Numbered from the stretch's first letter, positions 1-11,272 are shown. The stretch is 64,000 nucleotides of DNA from Enterobacter cloacae complex sp. R_G8 (GCF_024599795.1 NZ_CP102246.1:1550001-1614000), one strand, 5' to 3'. Notes: generated from the letters alone by a model not told the origin. Numbers and translations: made by a program.

Positions 1-2250
1 CGTTTGCAGGGTGTCGTTGATGTCGTCGATGGAAACGCCCAGCGCCTGCGCCTTACGCTGATCAATATCCACCTGCAGTTGCGGGCTGTCATCCAGACCA
101 TTGTGACGAACGCGGGTCAGCCCCGGATCTTTACCGGCCAGCTCTAACAGCTTGTCGCGTGCCGCCATCAGCGCAGCGTGGCCCGCACCGGCATGGTCCT
201 GCAACTCCATGTCAAACCCGGCAGAACTGCCGAGACCGCTGATGGCCGGTGGGCTGCTGGCAAAAACGCGAGCCTCTTTGATACGGGAGAAGGCTTTGGT
301 CGCGCGTTCGATAATGGCAAACGAGGTACCCGTTTTCGTATCGCGCGCGTCCCAGTCTTTCAGGCGCACAAACATACGCGCAACGTTCTGCCCGTTCCCG
401 CCCGGGCCGGAGCCGACGGTGGAGAAGACCGACACCACGTTATCTTTCTCTTTGGTGAAGAAGTACTGCTCCACCTTCTGAACTACCTTCAGCGTTTGCT
501 GCTGCGTTGACCCGCTCGGGAGCTGCACTGAAGTGATGAACATCCCCCGGTCTTCCTGCGGCAGGAAAGAGGTAGGCAGATGCAGGAACAGCCACACCAT
601 ACCGCCCAGCAGCACAACGTAAATCATCATCCAGCGCAGGCTGCGGTGCAGCACTTTGCCGACGGCGGATTCATAACGCGCGGCATTGCGGTTGAACATG
701 CGGTTAAACCAGCCAAAGAAGCCTTTCTGACCGTGCTGTTCCCCTTTGTGCAGCGGTTTGAGGAGGGTGGCGCAGAGGGCTGGCGTGAGGATCAGGGCCA
801 CCAGCACCGACAACACCATTGCGGAGACGATGGTGATTGAGAACTGACGATAAATGGCACCGGTTGTGCCGCCAAAAAACGCCATCGGGATAAAGACCGC
901 CGAGAGCACCATCGCGATGCCAACTAACGCCCCCTGAATTTGTCCCATCGATTTACGCGTGGCCTGACGCGGGGAAAGCCCTTCCTCGCTCATGATGCGC
1001 TCGACGTTTTCGACCACCACGATGGCATCGTCCACCAGCAGGCCAATCGCCAGCACCATCGCAAACATCGTCAGGGTGTTGATGCTGTAACCAAACGCGT
1101 AAAGCACGGCGAAGGTACCCAGCAGCACCACCGGAACGGCAATGGTCGGGATCAGCGTTGCGCGGAAGTTTTGCAGGAACAGGTACATGACCAGGAAGAC
1201 CAGCGCGATCGCTTCCAGCAGCGTTTTCACCACATCTTCAATAGAGGCTTTAACGAAGGAGGTGGTTTCGTAGGCGACTTTGTATTCCAGCCCGTGGGGA
1301 AAATAGTGCGACAGCTCATCCAGACGATCCAGCACCAGCTGCGCGGTGGCCATTTCATTGGCACCCGAGGCCAGTTTAACCCCCAGACCGGAGGCCGGAT
1401 TACCGTTAAAGCGGCTGAGATAATCATATTTCTCAGCCCCCATTTCCACCGTGGCAACGTCGCCCAGGCGGACCTCTGAGCCATCCTGATTGACCCTCAG
1501 GGTAATGTTGCGAAACTGCTCCGGGGTCTGAAGCAACGACTGTGAGTTAATGGTGGCATTCAACGCTTGCTTATCGACGGAAGGCGTTCCCCCCAGTTGC
1601 CCCACGGCAATCTGGGCATTCTGGGATTTAATGGCATCCGTCACGTCGGTGGCCGTCATCTGGAAGCTGTTCAGCTTGTTCGGATCAAGCCAGATACGCA
1701 TGGAATACTGAGAGCCGTAAGCGTCGATATCACCGACGCCGTTAATACGGCTGAGGGGATCCTGAATATTACTGGCGACGTAGTCGGCAATGTCCTGCTT
1801 ATCCATGGAGCCGTCGGTGGAGACAAACGCAATAGTCAGGATGTTGGTATCACCGGTTTTACGCACGGTAACCCCCTGATTCTGCACCGCCTGAGGCAGT
1901 TTACGCATCGCCGACTGCAGCTGGTTTTGCACCTGTTGCACGGCTTCGTCCGGGTCCGTACCGGCGGTAAAGCTCAGGGTGACGGTCGCCTGGCCGGTGG
2001 CGCTACTCTGCGAGGACATGTACATCAGGTTATCCAGACCCGTCATGTTCTGCTCGATAACCTGCGTGACGGTATTTTCCAGCGTTTGTGCTGAAGCACC
2101 GGGGTAGTTTGCCGTAACGCGCACGTTTGGCGGTGCCAGGTCGGGATATTGCTCAACAGGAAGTGAAGTAATGGCCAGGACACCTGTCAGACACAACAGA
2201 ATGGCAAGTACCCAGGCAAAAATGGGGCGATCGATAAAAAAATTCGCCAT
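1..2250 (-). CDS. acrD: AcrD, RND multidrug efflux pump (partial, C-terminus outside window)
   Basis: Inner-membrane proton-driven RND pump that works with AcrA and TolC. In E. coli AcrD exports aminoglycosides, bile salts and some other amphiphiles. The first 750 codons are present; the family is about 1037 residues, so the last quarter lies beyond the window edge. The N-terminus [20 protein letters not shown] is the typical RND first membrane segment. It is followed by the porter domain ([20 protein letters not shown]) and, further on, the central membrane block with [17 protein letters not shown]. The sequence matches AcrD better than AcrB as I recall them. The start is ATG at 2250. narQ lies upstream on the same strand, as in E. 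coli. Confidence 0.95.
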   Translation of the reverse strand, partial: MANFFIDRPIFAWVLAILLCLTGVLAITSLPVEQYPDLAPPNVRVTANYPGASAQTLENTVTQVIEQNMTGLDNLMYMSSQSSATGQATVTLSFTAGTDPDEAVQQVQNQLQSAMRKLPQAVQNQGVTVRKTGDTNILTIAFVSTDGSMDKQDIADYVASNIQDPLSRINGVGDIDAYGSQYSMRIWLDPNKLNSFQMTATDVTDAIKSQNAQIAVGQLGGTPSVDKQALNATINSQSLLQTPEQFRNITLRVNQDGSEVRLGDVATVEMGAEKYDYLSRFNGNPASGLGVKLASGANEMATAQLVLDRLDELSHYFPHGLEYKVAYETTSFVKASIEDVVKTLLEAIALVFLVMYLFLQNFRATLIPTIAVPVVLLGTFAVLYAFGYSINTLTMFAMVLAIGLLVDDAIVVVENVERIMSEEGLSPRQATRKSMGQIQGALVGIAMVLSAVFIPMAFFGGTTGAIYRQFSITIVSAMVLSVLVALILTPALCATLLKPLHKGEQHGQKGFFGWFNRMFNRNAARYESAVGKVLHRSLRWMMIYVVLLGGMVWLFLHLPTSFLPQEDRGMFITSVQLPSGSTQQQTLKVVQKVEQYFFTKEKDNVVSVFSTVGSGPGGNGQNVARMFVRLKDWDARDTKTGTSFAIIERATKAFSRIKEARVFASSPPAISGLGSSAGFDMELQDHAGAGHAALMAARDKLLELAGKDPGLTRVRHNGLDDSPQLQVDIDQRKAQALGVSIDDINDTLQT

Positions 2251-2321
2251 GAAAAAGAGACCTCGTTTTGCTGCACGTCATTATTGTTTATTGCCCGCAT
2301 CACTTTAGCGGCAAGACGAAG

Positions 2322-2339
2322 ACCAAACGTGGAGAAATA
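2322..2339 (-). promoter_or_regulatory. Possible BaeR box upstream of acrD
   Basis: On the minus strand TATTTCTCCACGTTTGGT agrees at about 14 of 18 positions with the BaeR consensus TTTTTCTCCATDATTGGC. It lies about 70 bases upstream of the acrD start. acrD belongs to the BaeSR envelope-stress regulon in E. coli and Salmonella, so the position makes sense. This is a motif match by eye only. Confidence 0.5.
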
Positions 2340-2396
2340 AAGGAGATAGTGTAAATTATCATGCGCTTTTCTCTGCGCCTCTCCTTTTACCGTAAT

Positions 2397-4085
2397 TTAC
2401 CTGTCGGTACCGCCTGTCGGGAAGGTCACGCTCACCAGCGTCCCGCCGTTTTGTGGCCGGGAAAAGTGCAGCGTTCCACCGAGTCGCTCCGCGCGTTCGC
2501 GCATAATATTGAGCCCGTAATGTCCTGGCGGCTCGCTGGCCTCGCCAATCCCGATACCGTTATCGCGGATGCTGACGCTGTGGGTGCCGTCAGCAGACGT
2601 CACGCAACTGACGGTGATTTCGCTGGCCTGAGCGTGTTTAATTGCATTCAACACCGCTTCACGCACGATTTGCAGTAAATGCACCTGTTTCTGGGCGTCC
2701 AGCGCCAGCGAGGAGAGACGGCAGTCGAGGTGCAGCTTCGCCTGCGTCTGGCTCTGTAACCCGTCCAGTGACTCCTGTAGGGCTGCGGGCAGGTTGGCGT
2801 GGTTAAGCGTCAGGCGGAAGGTGGTAAGCAGCTCGCGCAGCTGATGCCAGGCGTTGTTAAGCTCGCGGGAAAAGTCGGTGATGATGGTCTGCGCCGGGGC
2901 ATTTTCCTGCGGGATGGCGCGTTTAAGCAGCGCCAGCTGGATCCGTAAATAGGACAGCACCTGCGCCAGCGAATCATGCAGCTCGCGGGCGATCGTCGCG
3001 CGCTCTTCCATCAGCAGCAGCTGCTGGTAGTGCTTTTGCGCCTGGTTGAAGTAAAGCCCGCGCCCGAGCATCGTCGCCACGCTTTTCATCAGCGGCAGGG
3101 GAACGTTGCCCGTCTCGCTTTGCCAGCGCAATTCACCGTACAGGGTATCCTGCATCAGCACGGGTAGCGTTTGCAGGGGGATTTCATTCGACTCTGTACC
3201 TTCGCTGAGCCGCCAGTCGTCGATGGTGCGCAACTCCAGGTAGTTCATCTGCGTGTACTCATGCACTATCTGCAAAATATGCCGGAAACAGTGGCTATCT
3301 ATCTGGCCGGTATTCAGTGCCTGAGAACATTTAAACAGCATCTCCAGCTGCTGGTGCGCCTCATTCAAATGCCGCGTCTTTTCCGCCACGGAGTGTTCAA
3401 GCGAGCGATAAAGCGTGTGCAATTCCCCCGACATATGATTGAACGCCCGGGATAACTGACCCAGCTCGTTCGGCAGCGCGGTATCCGGTGCAGGCGTATC
3501 GAATTGCCCCCGCTCAATGCGCTCGCTGGCCGCCACCAGATTATTCAGCGGTAACACCACCTGGCGACGAATGCGTCGCAGGGTGAAGATCGTCAGTAAC
3601 AGAATGCCTGTCCCGCCCGCCAGGGAGATGAGGATCACCGCGCGGATTTTATGTTCGGTGTAGTGCTGAAGGGCGAGCACAAAGGCGTCAATCCGGCCGA
3701 CAAAGTCTTCAATGTGGGCCTGATACCACCCGATATCGCCGCGAGCGATGCGGTTATCCATCTCCTGCCACGCCAGATGCAGCTGCTGATAGCGCGCTTT
3801 AACATCGTCCGGCACGTACCAGCGGTTCAGCTTTTGTAGCGCAGGGGCGCCCAGCGTCTGCTGCCAGTTTTCGCGGTGCGCCGCAAGAGCGTCGCTGTTG
3901 CGCTGCATCTCATAACCCAGACGATAGCTCTGCATACGCAGTGAACCGGCAATATTGATGGCTTCTGCGTCGCGCTGGCTGCTGGCGAGCGTCAACAGCG
4001 CAACGGTGCTGGTCAGAACGGACAGCACAATAATGGAAATGAAAGCCCGGGCCAGGCTTCCGGAAACGGGTCGTTTAACGGTCAC
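2397..4085 (-). CDS. narQ: Nitrate/nitrite sensor histidine kinase NarQ
   Basis: Membrane sensor kinase that detects periplasmic nitrate and nitrite and phosphorylates NarL and NarP. Length is 562 residues against 566 in E. coli. Domains in order: first membrane helix (about 9-35), periplasmic sensor with the P-box (about residues 40-55, INIAGSLRMQSYRLGYEMQR), second helix near 150-170, HAMP, signalling helix and GAF-like region, then the kinase core. The phospho-acceptor His is in MEERATIARELHDSLAQV and the ATPase has DNGIGIG. I chose the GTG at 4085 because AGGAAG sits 7 bases upstream and the protein then begins MTVKRPVS, as in E. coli. An upstream in-frame start would add 25 unrelated residues. 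Divergent from aegA. Confidence 0.95.
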   Translation of the reverse strand: MTVKRPVSGSLARAFISIIVLSVLTSTVALLTLASSQRDAEAINIAGSLRMQSYRLGYEMQRNSDALAAHRENWQQTLGAPALQKLNRWYVPDDVKARYQQLHLAWQEMDNRIARGDIGWYQAHIEDFVGRIDAFVLALQHYTEHKIRAVILISLAGGTGILLLTIFTLRRIRRQVVLPLNNLVAASERIERGQFDTPAPDTALPNELGQLSRAFNHMSGELHTLYRSLEHSVAEKTRHLNEAHQQLEMLFKCSQALNTGQIDSHCFRHILQIVHEYTQMNYLELRTIDDWRLSEGTESNEIPLQTLPVLMQDTLYGELRWQSETGNVPLPLMKSVATMLGRGLYFNQAQKHYQQLLLMEERATIARELHDSLAQVLSYLRIQLALLKRAIPQENAPAQTIITDFSRELNNAWHQLRELLTTFRLTLNHANLPAALQESLDGLQSQTQAKLHLDCRLSSLALDAQKQVHLLQIVREAVLNAIKHAQASEITVSCVTSADGTHSVSIRDNGIGIGEASEPPGHYGLNIMRERAERLGGTLHFSRPQNGGTLVSVTFPTGGTDR

Positions 4086-4237
4086 AGAACAGCTTCCTGA
4101 AAAAAATTGATCTGCCACAGGTTCACTGGAGATAGTTCGGCTTCCTGGGCATTTGTACATTGCCTGATAGCGCCGCCGTGGGTAAATACACTATTCCTAT
4201 AAAGAATAAGGTTATTGAACCAAAAACAGGTGTCGTT

Positions 4238-6214
4238 ATGAATCGTTTTATTATGGCCAACAGCCAGCAGTGTATAGGGTGTCGTGCCTGCGAAGTGGCC
4301 TGCGTGATGGCGCACAACGATGAACAACATGTGCTGAGCGAGCGCCATTTTCATCCCCGCATTTCTGTCCTGAAATCTGGCGCGAAGAGCACGCCTGTAA
4401 CCTGTCACCATTGCGAAAACGCGCCCTGCGCGCAGAGCTGCCCGAACGGGGCCATCAGCAAATGCGATGACAGCGTACAGGTGAATCAACAAAAATGCAT
4501 TGGCTGTAAAGCCTGCGTGGTCGCCTGTCCGTTCGGCACGATGGAGATCGTTGTTACGCCTCTCGACAAGGGCAACGTAAAAGCCTCGGCGCATAAATGC
4601 GATCTTTGCCACACGCGCCTACAGGGCCCGGCCTGCATCGAAAATTGTCCGGCACAGGTGCTTACCCTGGCGACGCCCGCCGTGCTGAATCACCTGGCGA
4701 AAACCCGCCGCCAGCGCACCGCCCGTCAGGAAGCGCAGCCCTGGCACGACGAGGCGGTCAGACCAGACCTGCCGCGTACCCGGCTTGAGCAGATGAGAAA
4801 CACACCGCCACGCGGGGAGCCGGATAAACTCGCCGCGAATGCACGTGTCAGCCATTTTCAGGAGATCTACCTGCCGTTTCGGGCAGAGCAGGCCTCGCGT
4901 GAGGCGTCGCGCTGCCTGAAGTGCGGCGAACACAGCATTTGTGAATGGACCTGTCCGTTGCATAACCATATCCCCCAGTGGATTGAACGCGTTAAAGCGG
5001 GGGATATCGCCGGGGCGGTTGAGCTTTCACACCAGACCAACTGTTTACCTGAAATTACCGGCCGCGTCTGTCCGCAGGACCGATTATGTGAAGGCGCCTG
5101 CACCGTGCGTGATGTCTCGGGCGCGGTCACCATTGGCAACATCGAGCGCTATATCTCTGACCAGGCGCTGGCGATGGGCTGGAAGCCGGATCTGAGCGGC
5201 GTGACGCCGGTTGATAAACGTGTGGCGGTGATCGGTGCGGGGCCTGCGGGGCTCGCCTGTGCCGACGTGCTGGCGCGCAGCGGCGTGAGCGTCACGGTCT
5301 ATGATCGGCACCCGGAGATTGGCGGCTTGCTGACGTTTGGTATCCCGGCCTTTAAGCTCGATAAATCGCTGCTCGCACGGCGCAGGGAGATATTCACAGC
5401 CATGGGGATCCAGTTCGTTCTGAACTGCGACGTCGGACAGGATGTGCCGATGTCACAGCTGCAACGCGAATACGACGCCCTGTTTATTGGCGTGGGAACC
5501 TATCGTTCCATGAAAGCGGGTATTGCGCATGAAGATGCGCCCGGCGTCTATGACGCGTTACCTTTCCTGGTGGCAAACACCCGCCACGTGATGGGGCTTG
5601 AGGCGACAACCAAAGCGCCATTTATCGATACCCGGGGGCTGAACGTGGTAGTGCTCGGCGGGGGCGATACCGCCATGGACTGTGTCCGCACCGCGTTACG
5701 TCACGGTGCGGCGAAGGTAACCTGTGCCTACCGCCGGGATGAAGCCAATATGCCGGGCTCGAAAAAAGAGGTGAAGAATGCGAAGGAAGAGGGCGCCGCG
5801 TTTGAATTTAACGTTCAGCCCGTGGAGTTAACCCTGGCACCAGACGGGCAGGTCAATGGCCTTCGTATGCTGCGTACCGAACTCGGCGAAGCGGATGCGC
5901 AGGGGCGTCGTCGGCCGGTGCCGATAGCGGGCAGCGAGTTTGTGATGCCTGCGGATGCGGTGATCATGGCATTTGGTTTCAATCCGCACGAGATGCCGTG
6001 GCTGCAGGCGCAGGGCGTTGAGACGGATAGCTGGGGGCGAATTATTGCCTCGGTGGAGAGTCGCTATCGTTATCAGACCTCTAACCCGCAAATTTTCGCA
6101 GGCGGTGACGCCGTACGCGGTGCAGATTTAGTGGTCACCGCCATGGCGGAAGGGCGGCATGCCGCGCAGGGGATCCTCGACTGGCTGGGCGTCAGCGCGT
6201 CAAAAACGCATTAA
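4238..6214 (+). CDS. aegA: AegA, iron-sulfur/FAD oxidoreductase
   Basis: Cytoplasmic oxidoreductase of 658 residues. The N-terminal ferredoxin-like part (about 1-190) carries cysteine clusters CIGCRACEVAC, CHHCENAPCAQSC, CIGCKACVVACPFG and CDLCHTRLQGPACIENC. The remainder resembles the glutamate synthase small subunit: an Fe-S segment (CLKCGEHSICEWTCP), then the FAD-binding GAGPAGLACADVL and the NAD(P)H-binding GGGDTAMDC. E. coli AegA was described as anaerobically expressed and has been linked to urate/purine breakdown; the exact substrate is unsettled. I chose the ATG at 4238, which gives MNRFIMANSQQCIGC as in E. coli; the longer reading frame adds 26 non-conserved residues. Divergent from narQ. 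Confidence 0.93.
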   Translation: MNRFIMANSQQCIGCRACEVACVMAHNDEQHVLSERHFHPRISVLKSGAKSTPVTCHHCENAPCAQSCPNGAISKCDDSVQVNQQKCIGCKACVVACPFGTMEIVVTPLDKGNVKASAHKCDLCHTRLQGPACIENCPAQVLTLATPAVLNHLAKTRRQRTARQEAQPWHDEAVRPDLPRTRLEQMRNTPPRGEPDKLAANARVSHFQEIYLPFRAEQASREASRCLKCGEHSICEWTCPLHNHIPQWIERVKAGDIAGAVELSHQTNCLPEITGRVCPQDRLCEGACTVRDVSGAVTIGNIERYISDQALAMGWKPDLSGVTPVDKRVAVIGAGPAGLACADVLARSGVSVTVYDRHPEIGGLLTFGIPAFKLDKSLLARRREIFTAMGIQFVLNCDVGQDVPMSQLQREYDALFIGVGTYRSMKAGIAHEDAPGVYDALPFLVANTRHVMGLEATTKAPFIDTRGLNVVVLGGGDTAMDCVRTALRHGAAKVTCAYRRDEANMPGSKKEVKNAKEEGAAFEFNVQPVELTLAPDGQVNGLRMLRTELGEADAQGRRRPVPIAGSEFVMPADAVIMAFGFNPHEMPWLQAQGVETDSWGRIIASVESRYRYQTSNPQIFAGGDAVRGADLVVTAMAEGRHAAQGILDWLGVSASKTH

Positions 6215-6281
6215 ATCGGGTGGGCGACAAAGTGGGGTTCACGGCGTAATATAGGCAGACTCATTGTGTCGTGGAGCCCGT

Positions 6282-6875
6282 ATGACCCTGAAAATTGACG
6301 TTATCAAAGACAAAATCCTTTCTGATAATTACTTTGTCCTGCGTAACATCACCTATGATTTAACGCGCAGTAACGGGGACGTGATCCGCCACAAACGTGA
6401 GGTTTACGACCGCGGCAATGGGGCAACCATTCTGCTTTATAATCGTGAAAAGCAGAGCGTGGTGCTGATCCGCCAGTTCAGGGTAGCGACATGGGTCAAT
6501 GGCAATCCGGACGGACGGCTGATTGAAACCTGCGCTGGTCTGCTGGATGACGATGAGCCGGAAGTCTGTATCCGCAAAGAAGCCATCGAGGAGACGGGCT
6601 TTGAAGTGGGTGAGGTTAAAAAAGTTTTCGAACTGTTTATGTCACCCGGCGGCGTGACGGAAATCGTCCATTTCTTTATCGCCGAATACAGCGATGCGCA
6701 TCGTATCCATCAGGGCGGTGGCGTGGAAGATGAAGATATCGAGGTGCTGGAGTTACCGTTTGTCCGGGCGCTGGAGATGATCCGTTCCGGGGAAATTAAA
6801 GATGGTAAGGCTGTAATATTACTGCAGTATTTACAAACAACCGGGCTGATGGCTCCCTCTTTCGAACGTGTGTAG
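6282..6875 (+). CDS. nudK: NudK, GDP-mannose pyrophosphatase (Nudix hydrolase)
   Basis: Nudix hydrolase of 197 residues (E. coli 191) that cleaves GDP-mannose to GMP and mannose 1-phosphate. The Nudix box lies at residues 86-107, with the metal-binding core KEAIEETGF. The segments [16 protein letters not shown] and [14 protein letters not shown] are typical of this subfamily. ATG 6282 follows GTGGAG and starts a protein aligned with E. coli NudK. A start 18 bases upstream is possible but would add residues not found in the homologue. It follows aegA by 67 bases on the same strand. Confidence 0.92.
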   Translation: MTLKIDVIKDKILSDNYFVLRNITYDLTRSNGDVIRHKREVYDRGNGATILLYNREKQSVVLIRQFRVATWVNGNPDGRLIETCAGLLDDDEPEVCIRKEAIEETGFEVGEVKKVFELFMSPGGVTEIVHFFIAEYSDAHRIHQGGGVEDEDIEVLELPFVRALEMIRSGEIKDGKAVILLQYLQTTGLMAPSFERV

Positions 6876-6883
6876 TTTGTTTT

Positions 6884-6901
6884 TCGGATAAATCTATCCG
6901 A
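6884..6901. repeat. Perfect inverted repeat after nudK
   Basis: TCGGATA, AATC, TATCCGA forms a 7-bp stem with a 4-base loop, 8 bases after the nudK stop. It is AT-rich and is not followed by a T-run on the plus strand, so terminator function is uncertain. Confidence 0.45.
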
Positions 6902-6971
6902 TAAATCCGATTGAGCAACCCCGGCGGGAACACGAAGATACTGCCCAGTTAAGCGTTTTCGTTCCGGGACT

Positions 6972-8024
6972 GTGCCATTCATGCGCTACTGCGTTTTTAT
7001 TCTTTTCCTGATTTGCGTGCTCCCCGCACCGTTGGTGTGGGCTGCACCTGCCCAGCAATCATTCTCAGACTGGCAGGTGACCTGTAATAACCAGAATTTT
7101 TGCCTGGCACGCAACACGGGTGAACACCGCGATCTGGTGATGACGCTTAGCCGTAGCGCCGGGGCGAAAACCGATGCCTCGCTGCGTCTCGATCTCGGCG
7201 GCCTTTCAGCCCCTTCCGTCAAAGAGCTTGCTATTGCGCCGCGCCTGCTGCTGGATGGCGTGCCAGTCACGCTGGACCGTCAGCACTGGCAGTTAACGCC
7301 ATGGCATCTGAAAACGGACGATGCCGCGACCATCACTGCATTTCTCAAGCATATCCAGGAAGGGAAAGCGCTAACCCTGCGTGATGGCAAGCAGGCGATC
7401 TCCCTGAGCGGCCTGAAGGCGGCGCTGTTGTTTATCGATGCGCAGCAAAAGCGTGTCGGCAGCGAAACCGCCTGGATTAAAAAAGGTGACGATCCGCCGT
7501 TAAGCGTACCGCCCGCACCGGCCCTGAAAAAGGTGGCGGTCGTGAATCCTACCCCGACACCGCTCTCCCATGCCGAACTCAACGACCTGCTGGACTACGG
7601 TACCTGGCGGATGAATAACAGCCAGTGCTCGCTCGATCCCAACCGGCGGGAAGTGCGTGTTACCGCGCTCACCGATGACAAAGCGCTGCTGATCGTCAGT
7701 TGCGAAGCGGGGGCCTATAACACCGTCGATCTGGCCTGGCTGGTGTCACGTAAAAAACCGTTCTCTTCCCGTAGCGTCAGGCTGCGCCTGCCGTTTACGC
7801 CATCCAGCGGCAGCAGTGAAATGGAGTTAATGAACGCCCGCTTCGATGAGAAAACGCGTGAGTTGACCACCCTGGCGTTAGGACGGGGGATTGCCGACTG
7901 CGGGATCCAGACGCGCTGGCGTTTTGACGGCCAGCGCTTCCGTCTGGTGCGTTATGCCGAGGAGCCCAGCTGCGATAACTGGAATGGGCCAGATGCCTGG
8001 CCCACGTTGTGGATCACACGCTAG
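6972..8024 (+). CDS. ypfG: YpfG, periplasmic DUF1176 protein
   Basis: Exported protein of 350 residues, about the length of E. coli YpfG (347), whose function is unknown. A signal peptide covers about residues 1-24 (hydrophobic FILFLICVLPAPLVW, cleavage near VWA-AP). The mature part begins with QQSFSDWQVTCNNQNFC and ends with the well-conserved CDNWNGPDAWPTLWITR. Several paired cysteines suggest disulfides in the periplasm. The start is uncertain: GTG 6972 or ATG 6981, and neither has a strong ribosome site. It sits between nudK and the tktB 3' end. Confidence 0.88.
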   Translation: MPFMRYCVFILFLICVLPAPLVWAAPAQQSFSDWQVTCNNQNFCLARNTGEHRDLVMTLSRSAGAKTDASLRLDLGGLSAPSVKELAIAPRLLLDGVPVTLDRQHWQLTPWHLKTDDAATITAFLKHIQEGKALTLRDGKQAISLSGLKAALLFIDAQQKRVGSETAWIKKGDDPPLSVPPAPALKKVAVVNPTPTPLSHAELNDLLDYGTWRMNNSQCSLDPNRREVRVTALTDDKALLIVSCEAGAYNTVDLAWLVSRKKPFSSRSVRLRLPFTPSSGSSEMELMNARFDEKTRELTTLALGRGIADCGIQTRWRFDGQRFRLVRYAEEPSCDNWNGPDAWPTLWITR

Positions 8025-8062
8025 TTTTGCCGGGGGGCGGTTACGCTTACCGGGCACGCAGG
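8025..8062. repeat. REP-like palindrome between ypfG and tktB
   Basis: The short convergent gap holds a GC-rich sequence containing GCCGGGGGGCGG followed by TTACGCTTACCGGGC. This resembles a degenerate REP unit, with the CTTACCGGGC arm intact. It lies between the two convergent 3' ends. Confidence 0.5.
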
Positions 8063-8067
8063 CCGCA

Positions 8068-10056
8068 CTAAAGCACGCTTAACGCCTTCTCAACGACGTT
8101 CTCAACGGTAAAGCCGAAATACGGGAACAGTTTGTCGGCCGGCGCCGATTCACCGTATCCCCGCATGCCGACAATGGCCCCTTTCAGCCCGACATATTTG
8201 TACCAGTAGTCGACAATGCCGGCCTCAACCGCCACGCGGGCCGTCACGCTGGATGGCAGGACCGATTCACGATACGCCTCATCCTGTGCGTCAAAGATGT
8301 CGGTTGAGGGCAGGGAAACCACGCGCACCGCGTGACCTTCGGCCGTCAGTTTCTCTGCCGCTTTGACGGTGATCTCCACCTCGGAACCGGTGGCAATCAG
8401 GATCACATCCGGCTTGCCGCCGCTGTCCTTCAGAATGTAACCGCCGCGGGCAATGTTTTTTACCTGCTCCGGCGTGCGCTCAATCTGCGCCAGGTTCTGA
8501 CGCGACAGGATCAGCGCCGTCGGTCCATTATGGCGCTCTACCGCCAGCTTCCAGCCCACCGCGGCCTCGACCTGATCGCACGGACGCCAGGTGCTAAAGT
8601 TTGGCGTCAGGCGCAGGCTCGCCAGTTGTTCAACCGCCTGGTGAGTGGGGCCGTCTTCCCCAAGCCCGATGGAGTCATGGGTATACACCATAATCTGTCG
8701 CGCTTTCATCAGGGCCGCCATGCGCGCGGCGTTACGGGCGTATTCCACAAACATCAGGAAGGTGGCGGTGTAGGGCACAAAGCCCCCGTGATGGGCGATG
8801 CCGTTGGCAATGGCGGTCATCCCGAACTCGCGTACGCCGTAGTGAATATAGTTTCCGGCGATATTCTCTTTCAGCGATGTCGAGCCAGACCAGATGGTCA
8901 GGTTGCTGGGGGCCAGATCCGCCGAGCCGCCCAGCAGTTCAGGCAGGATTGGGCCAATCGCATTCAGGGTGTTTTGCGACGCCTTACGGGTGGCGATTTT
9001 GGCCGGGTTGGATTGCAGGTTTTCAATCAGCGCCTGCGTTTTCTCTTCCCAGTCCTCCGGTAAACCTCCGCTCATGCGGCGGGTGAACTCGGCCGCCAGC
9101 TCCGGGTAGGCCTGTTTGTAGGCGGCAAATTTCTCGTTCCAGGCGTGCTGGGCTTTTTCACCCTCTTCACGGGCATCCCAGGCGCGGTAAATCTCTTTCG
9201 GAATTTCGAACGGCGGATATTTCCAGCCCAGTTTCTGCCGGGTCAGCGCCACTTCTTCATCACCCAGCGCCGCCCCGTGTGCCTCTTCTTTACCTGCCTT
9301 GTTTGGCGAGCCAAAGCCGATAACCGTGCGGCAGATAATCAGCGACGGTTTGTCCTTCACGCTCTGCGCTTCCTGAATCGCTTTTTTCACCGCCTCGGGA
9401 TCGTGGCCGTCAATTTCATGCACCACATGCCAGTGATAGGCCTCAAACCGTTTTGCCGTGTCGTCGGTAAACCAGCCCTCGGTTTCCCCGTCAATGGAGA
9501 TGCCGTTGTGGTCATAGAAGCCAATCAGCTTGCCCAGCCCCAGCGTGCCCGCCAGCGAACAGACTTCATGGGAGATCCCCTCCATCAGACAGCCGTCACC
9601 CATAAAGACGTACGTGTAGTGATCGACGATGTCATGGCCCGGCTGGTTAAACTGCGCGCCGAGCGTGCGTTCCGCAATGGCCAGCCCAACGGCGTTGGCT
9701 AAGCCCTGTCCCAGCGGCCCGGTAGTGGTTTCCACCCCTGGCGTATAGCCAATCTCCGGGTGGCCGGGGGTTTTTGAGTGCAACTGGCGGAAGTTTTTCA
9801 GCTCTTCGAGCGGCAGATCGTAGCCCGACAAATGCAGCAGACTGTAGAGCAGCATCGACGCGTGGCCGTTAGAGAGAATAAAACGGTCGCGATCGTACCA
9901 GGTGGGGTCGTTGGGGTTGTGCTTCAGAAAGTCATTCCACAACACTTCGGCAATATCTGCCATGCCCATCGGTGCGCCAGGGTGGCCGGAATTGGCTTTC
10001 TGCACGGCATCCATACTGAGGGCGCGAATGGCATTGGCTAACTCTTTACGGGACAT
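8068..10056 (-). CDS. tktB: Transketolase 2
   Basis: Thiamine-diphosphate enzyme of the non-oxidative pentose phosphate pathway; moves two-carbon units between sugar phosphates. 662 residues, close to E. coli TktB. Visible marks are [18 protein letters not shown] at the N-terminus, the ThDP/metal motif beginning [13 protein letters not shown], and the pyrimidine-binding domain with [17 protein letters not shown] call it tktB rather than tktA from its place behind talA and its overall resemblance. ATG 10056 is preceded by GGAG. The gap to talA is only 19 bases, so the two form one operon. Confidence 0.95.
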   Translation of the reverse strand: MSRKELANAIRALSMDAVQKANSGHPGAPMGMADIAEVLWNDFLKHNPNDPTWYDRDRFILSNGHASMLLYSLLHLSGYDLPLEELKNFRQLHSKTPGHPEIGYTPGVETTTGPLGQGLANAVGLAIAERTLGAQFNQPGHDIVDHYTYVFMGDGCLMEGISHEVCSLAGTLGLGKLIGFYDHNGISIDGETEGWFTDDTAKRFEAYHWHVVHEIDGHDPEAVKKAIQEAQSVKDKPSLIICRTVIGFGSPNKAGKEEAHGAALGDEEVALTRQKLGWKYPPFEIPKEIYRAWDAREEGEKAQHAWNEKFAAYKQAYPELAAEFTRRMSGGLPEDWEEKTQALIENLQSNPAKIATRKASQNTLNAIGPILPELLGGSADLAPSNLTIWSGSTSLKENIAGNYIHYGVREFGMTAIANGIAHHGGFVPYTATFLMFVEYARNAARMAALMKARQIMVYTHDSIGLGEDGPTHQAVEQLASLRLTPNFSTWRPCDQVEAAVGWKLAVERHNGPTALILSRQNLAQIERTPEQVKNIARGGYILKDSGGKPDVILIATGSEVEITVKAAEKLTAEGHAVRVVSLPSTDIFDAQDEAYRESVLPSSVTARVAVEAGIVDYWYKYVGLKGAIVGMRGYGESAPADKLFPYFGFTVENVVEKALSVL

Positions 10057-10075
10057 AGTTCACTCCGTGGCAAGG

Positions 10076-11026
10076 TTAAAGTTTGGCGGCGAGAAGATCT
10101 TCAAGTTTGCGCTGGTCGACAGCGAACTGGCGGATGCCGTCCGCCAGTTTTTCCACGGCCATTGGGTCCTGATTGTGCTCCCAACGGAATTCCGCTTCGG
10201 TCATGGCTTTCGGTTTGGGTAATACGGTGGATGTGGGCACCAGCTTACGGATCACCGTTTCGTCGCTCTCCTGCAGCTTTTTCAGCAGGTCAGGGGAGAT
10301 GGTCAGGCGGTCACACCCTGCCAACGCCAGGATCTGCTCAGTACGGCGGAAGCTGGCCCCCATGACGATAGTCTCGTAGCGGTGCTGTTTGTAGTAGTCG
10401 TAAATATTACGTACTGACTTCACGCCCGGGTCTTCCTCCACCACGTACGGATCCATCGGCTGTTTTGCCTGATACCAGTCGTAGATGCGCCCGACGAACG
10501 GTGAGATCAGGAATACGCCCGCTTCGGCACAGGCGCGTGCCTGCGCAAACGAGAACAGCAGCGTCAGGTTGCAGTGGATCCCCTCTTTTTCCAGCACTTC
10601 TGCCGCGCGGATGCCTTCCCAGGTGGAGGCGAGCTTAATCAGAATGCGTGATTTGTCGATCCCCTGCTCCTGGTAGAGTTCGACGAGGCGGCGGGCTTTA
10701 TTGATGCTCTTCTCTTTATCGAAGGAGAGGCGGGCGTCGACTTCGGTGGAGACGCGCCCCGGGATGCTTTTCAGAATTTCCGCACCGAAATTAACCGCCA
10801 GCTTGTCACTGGCTTCGGCAACCTGTTGTTCCTGGGTTTTACCGCGCTGTTTGCCATAGGCAATGGCGTCATCAATCAGGTGACTGAAATGGGCAAGTCC
10901 TGCCGCTTTGAGCAGCAGCGACGGGTTGGTGGTTGCGTCTTCAGGCTGGTAGTGCCGAATCGACTCGATATCGCCGCTGTCTGCAACCACGGTAGTGAAT
11001 TGTTTGATGCCGTCAAGTTGGTTCAT
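10076..11026 (-). CDS. talA: Transaldolase A
   Basis: Transfers a dihydroxyacetone unit between sedoheptulose 7-phosphate and glyceraldehyde 3-phosphate. 316 residues, the family length. The Schiff-base lysine is in [12 protein letters not shown] (near residue 132), and the N-terminal [13 protein letters not shown] is the transaldolase signature. First gene of the talA-tktB operon. In E. coli this pair is sigma-S dependent. A minus-strand GCTATGCTTT at 11109-11118 resembles a sigma-S -10 element, but it is a weak, unproven match. Divergent from maeB. Confidence 0.95.
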   Translation of the reverse strand: MNQLDGIKQFTTVVADSGDIESIRHYQPEDATTNPSLLLKAAGLAHFSHLIDDAIAYGKQRGKTQEQQVAEASDKLAVNFGAEILKSIPGRVSTEVDARLSFDKEKSINKARRLVELYQEQGIDKSRILIKLASTWEGIRAAEVLEKEGIHCNLTLLFSFAQARACAEAGVFLISPFVGRIYDWYQAKQPMDPYVVEEDPGVKSVRNIYDYYKQHRYETIVMGASFRRTEQILALAGCDRLTISPDLLKKLQESDETVIRKLVPTSTVLPKPKAMTEAEFRWEHNQDPMAVEKLADGIRQFAVDQRKLEDLLAAKL

Positions 11027-11272
11027 AAGTCATGACTCCTTGAAAATAAAAGCGTTAGGCGAGTGCGTTAGTTCACACTTCTGGAAAAATCATGATGGAC
11101 TTAACAAAAAAGCATAGCAGACGGGGGAGGCATTGCTTTTGAGACGGGTAACATGGCTGTTATAAATTGATAACAATTTTTAATGTGTGATGGTGAGAGT
11201 TTGGCAGCCTTCAAAGTTTATGCGGCAGCCTGCGGCGATACTATCTGACCGATACGTAAAAGGAATAACAAG

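Noticed and set aside
940..2094. Open frames of 175-179 codons on the plus strand within the first 2.1 kb
   Set aside because: They lie opposite the acrD coding frame, which is continuous and recognisable; His/Gln-rich translations are typical antisense noise.
4086..4237. FNR site between narQ and aegA
   Set aside because: I looked for TTGAT-N4-ATCAA on both strands and found only half matches; not good enough to list.
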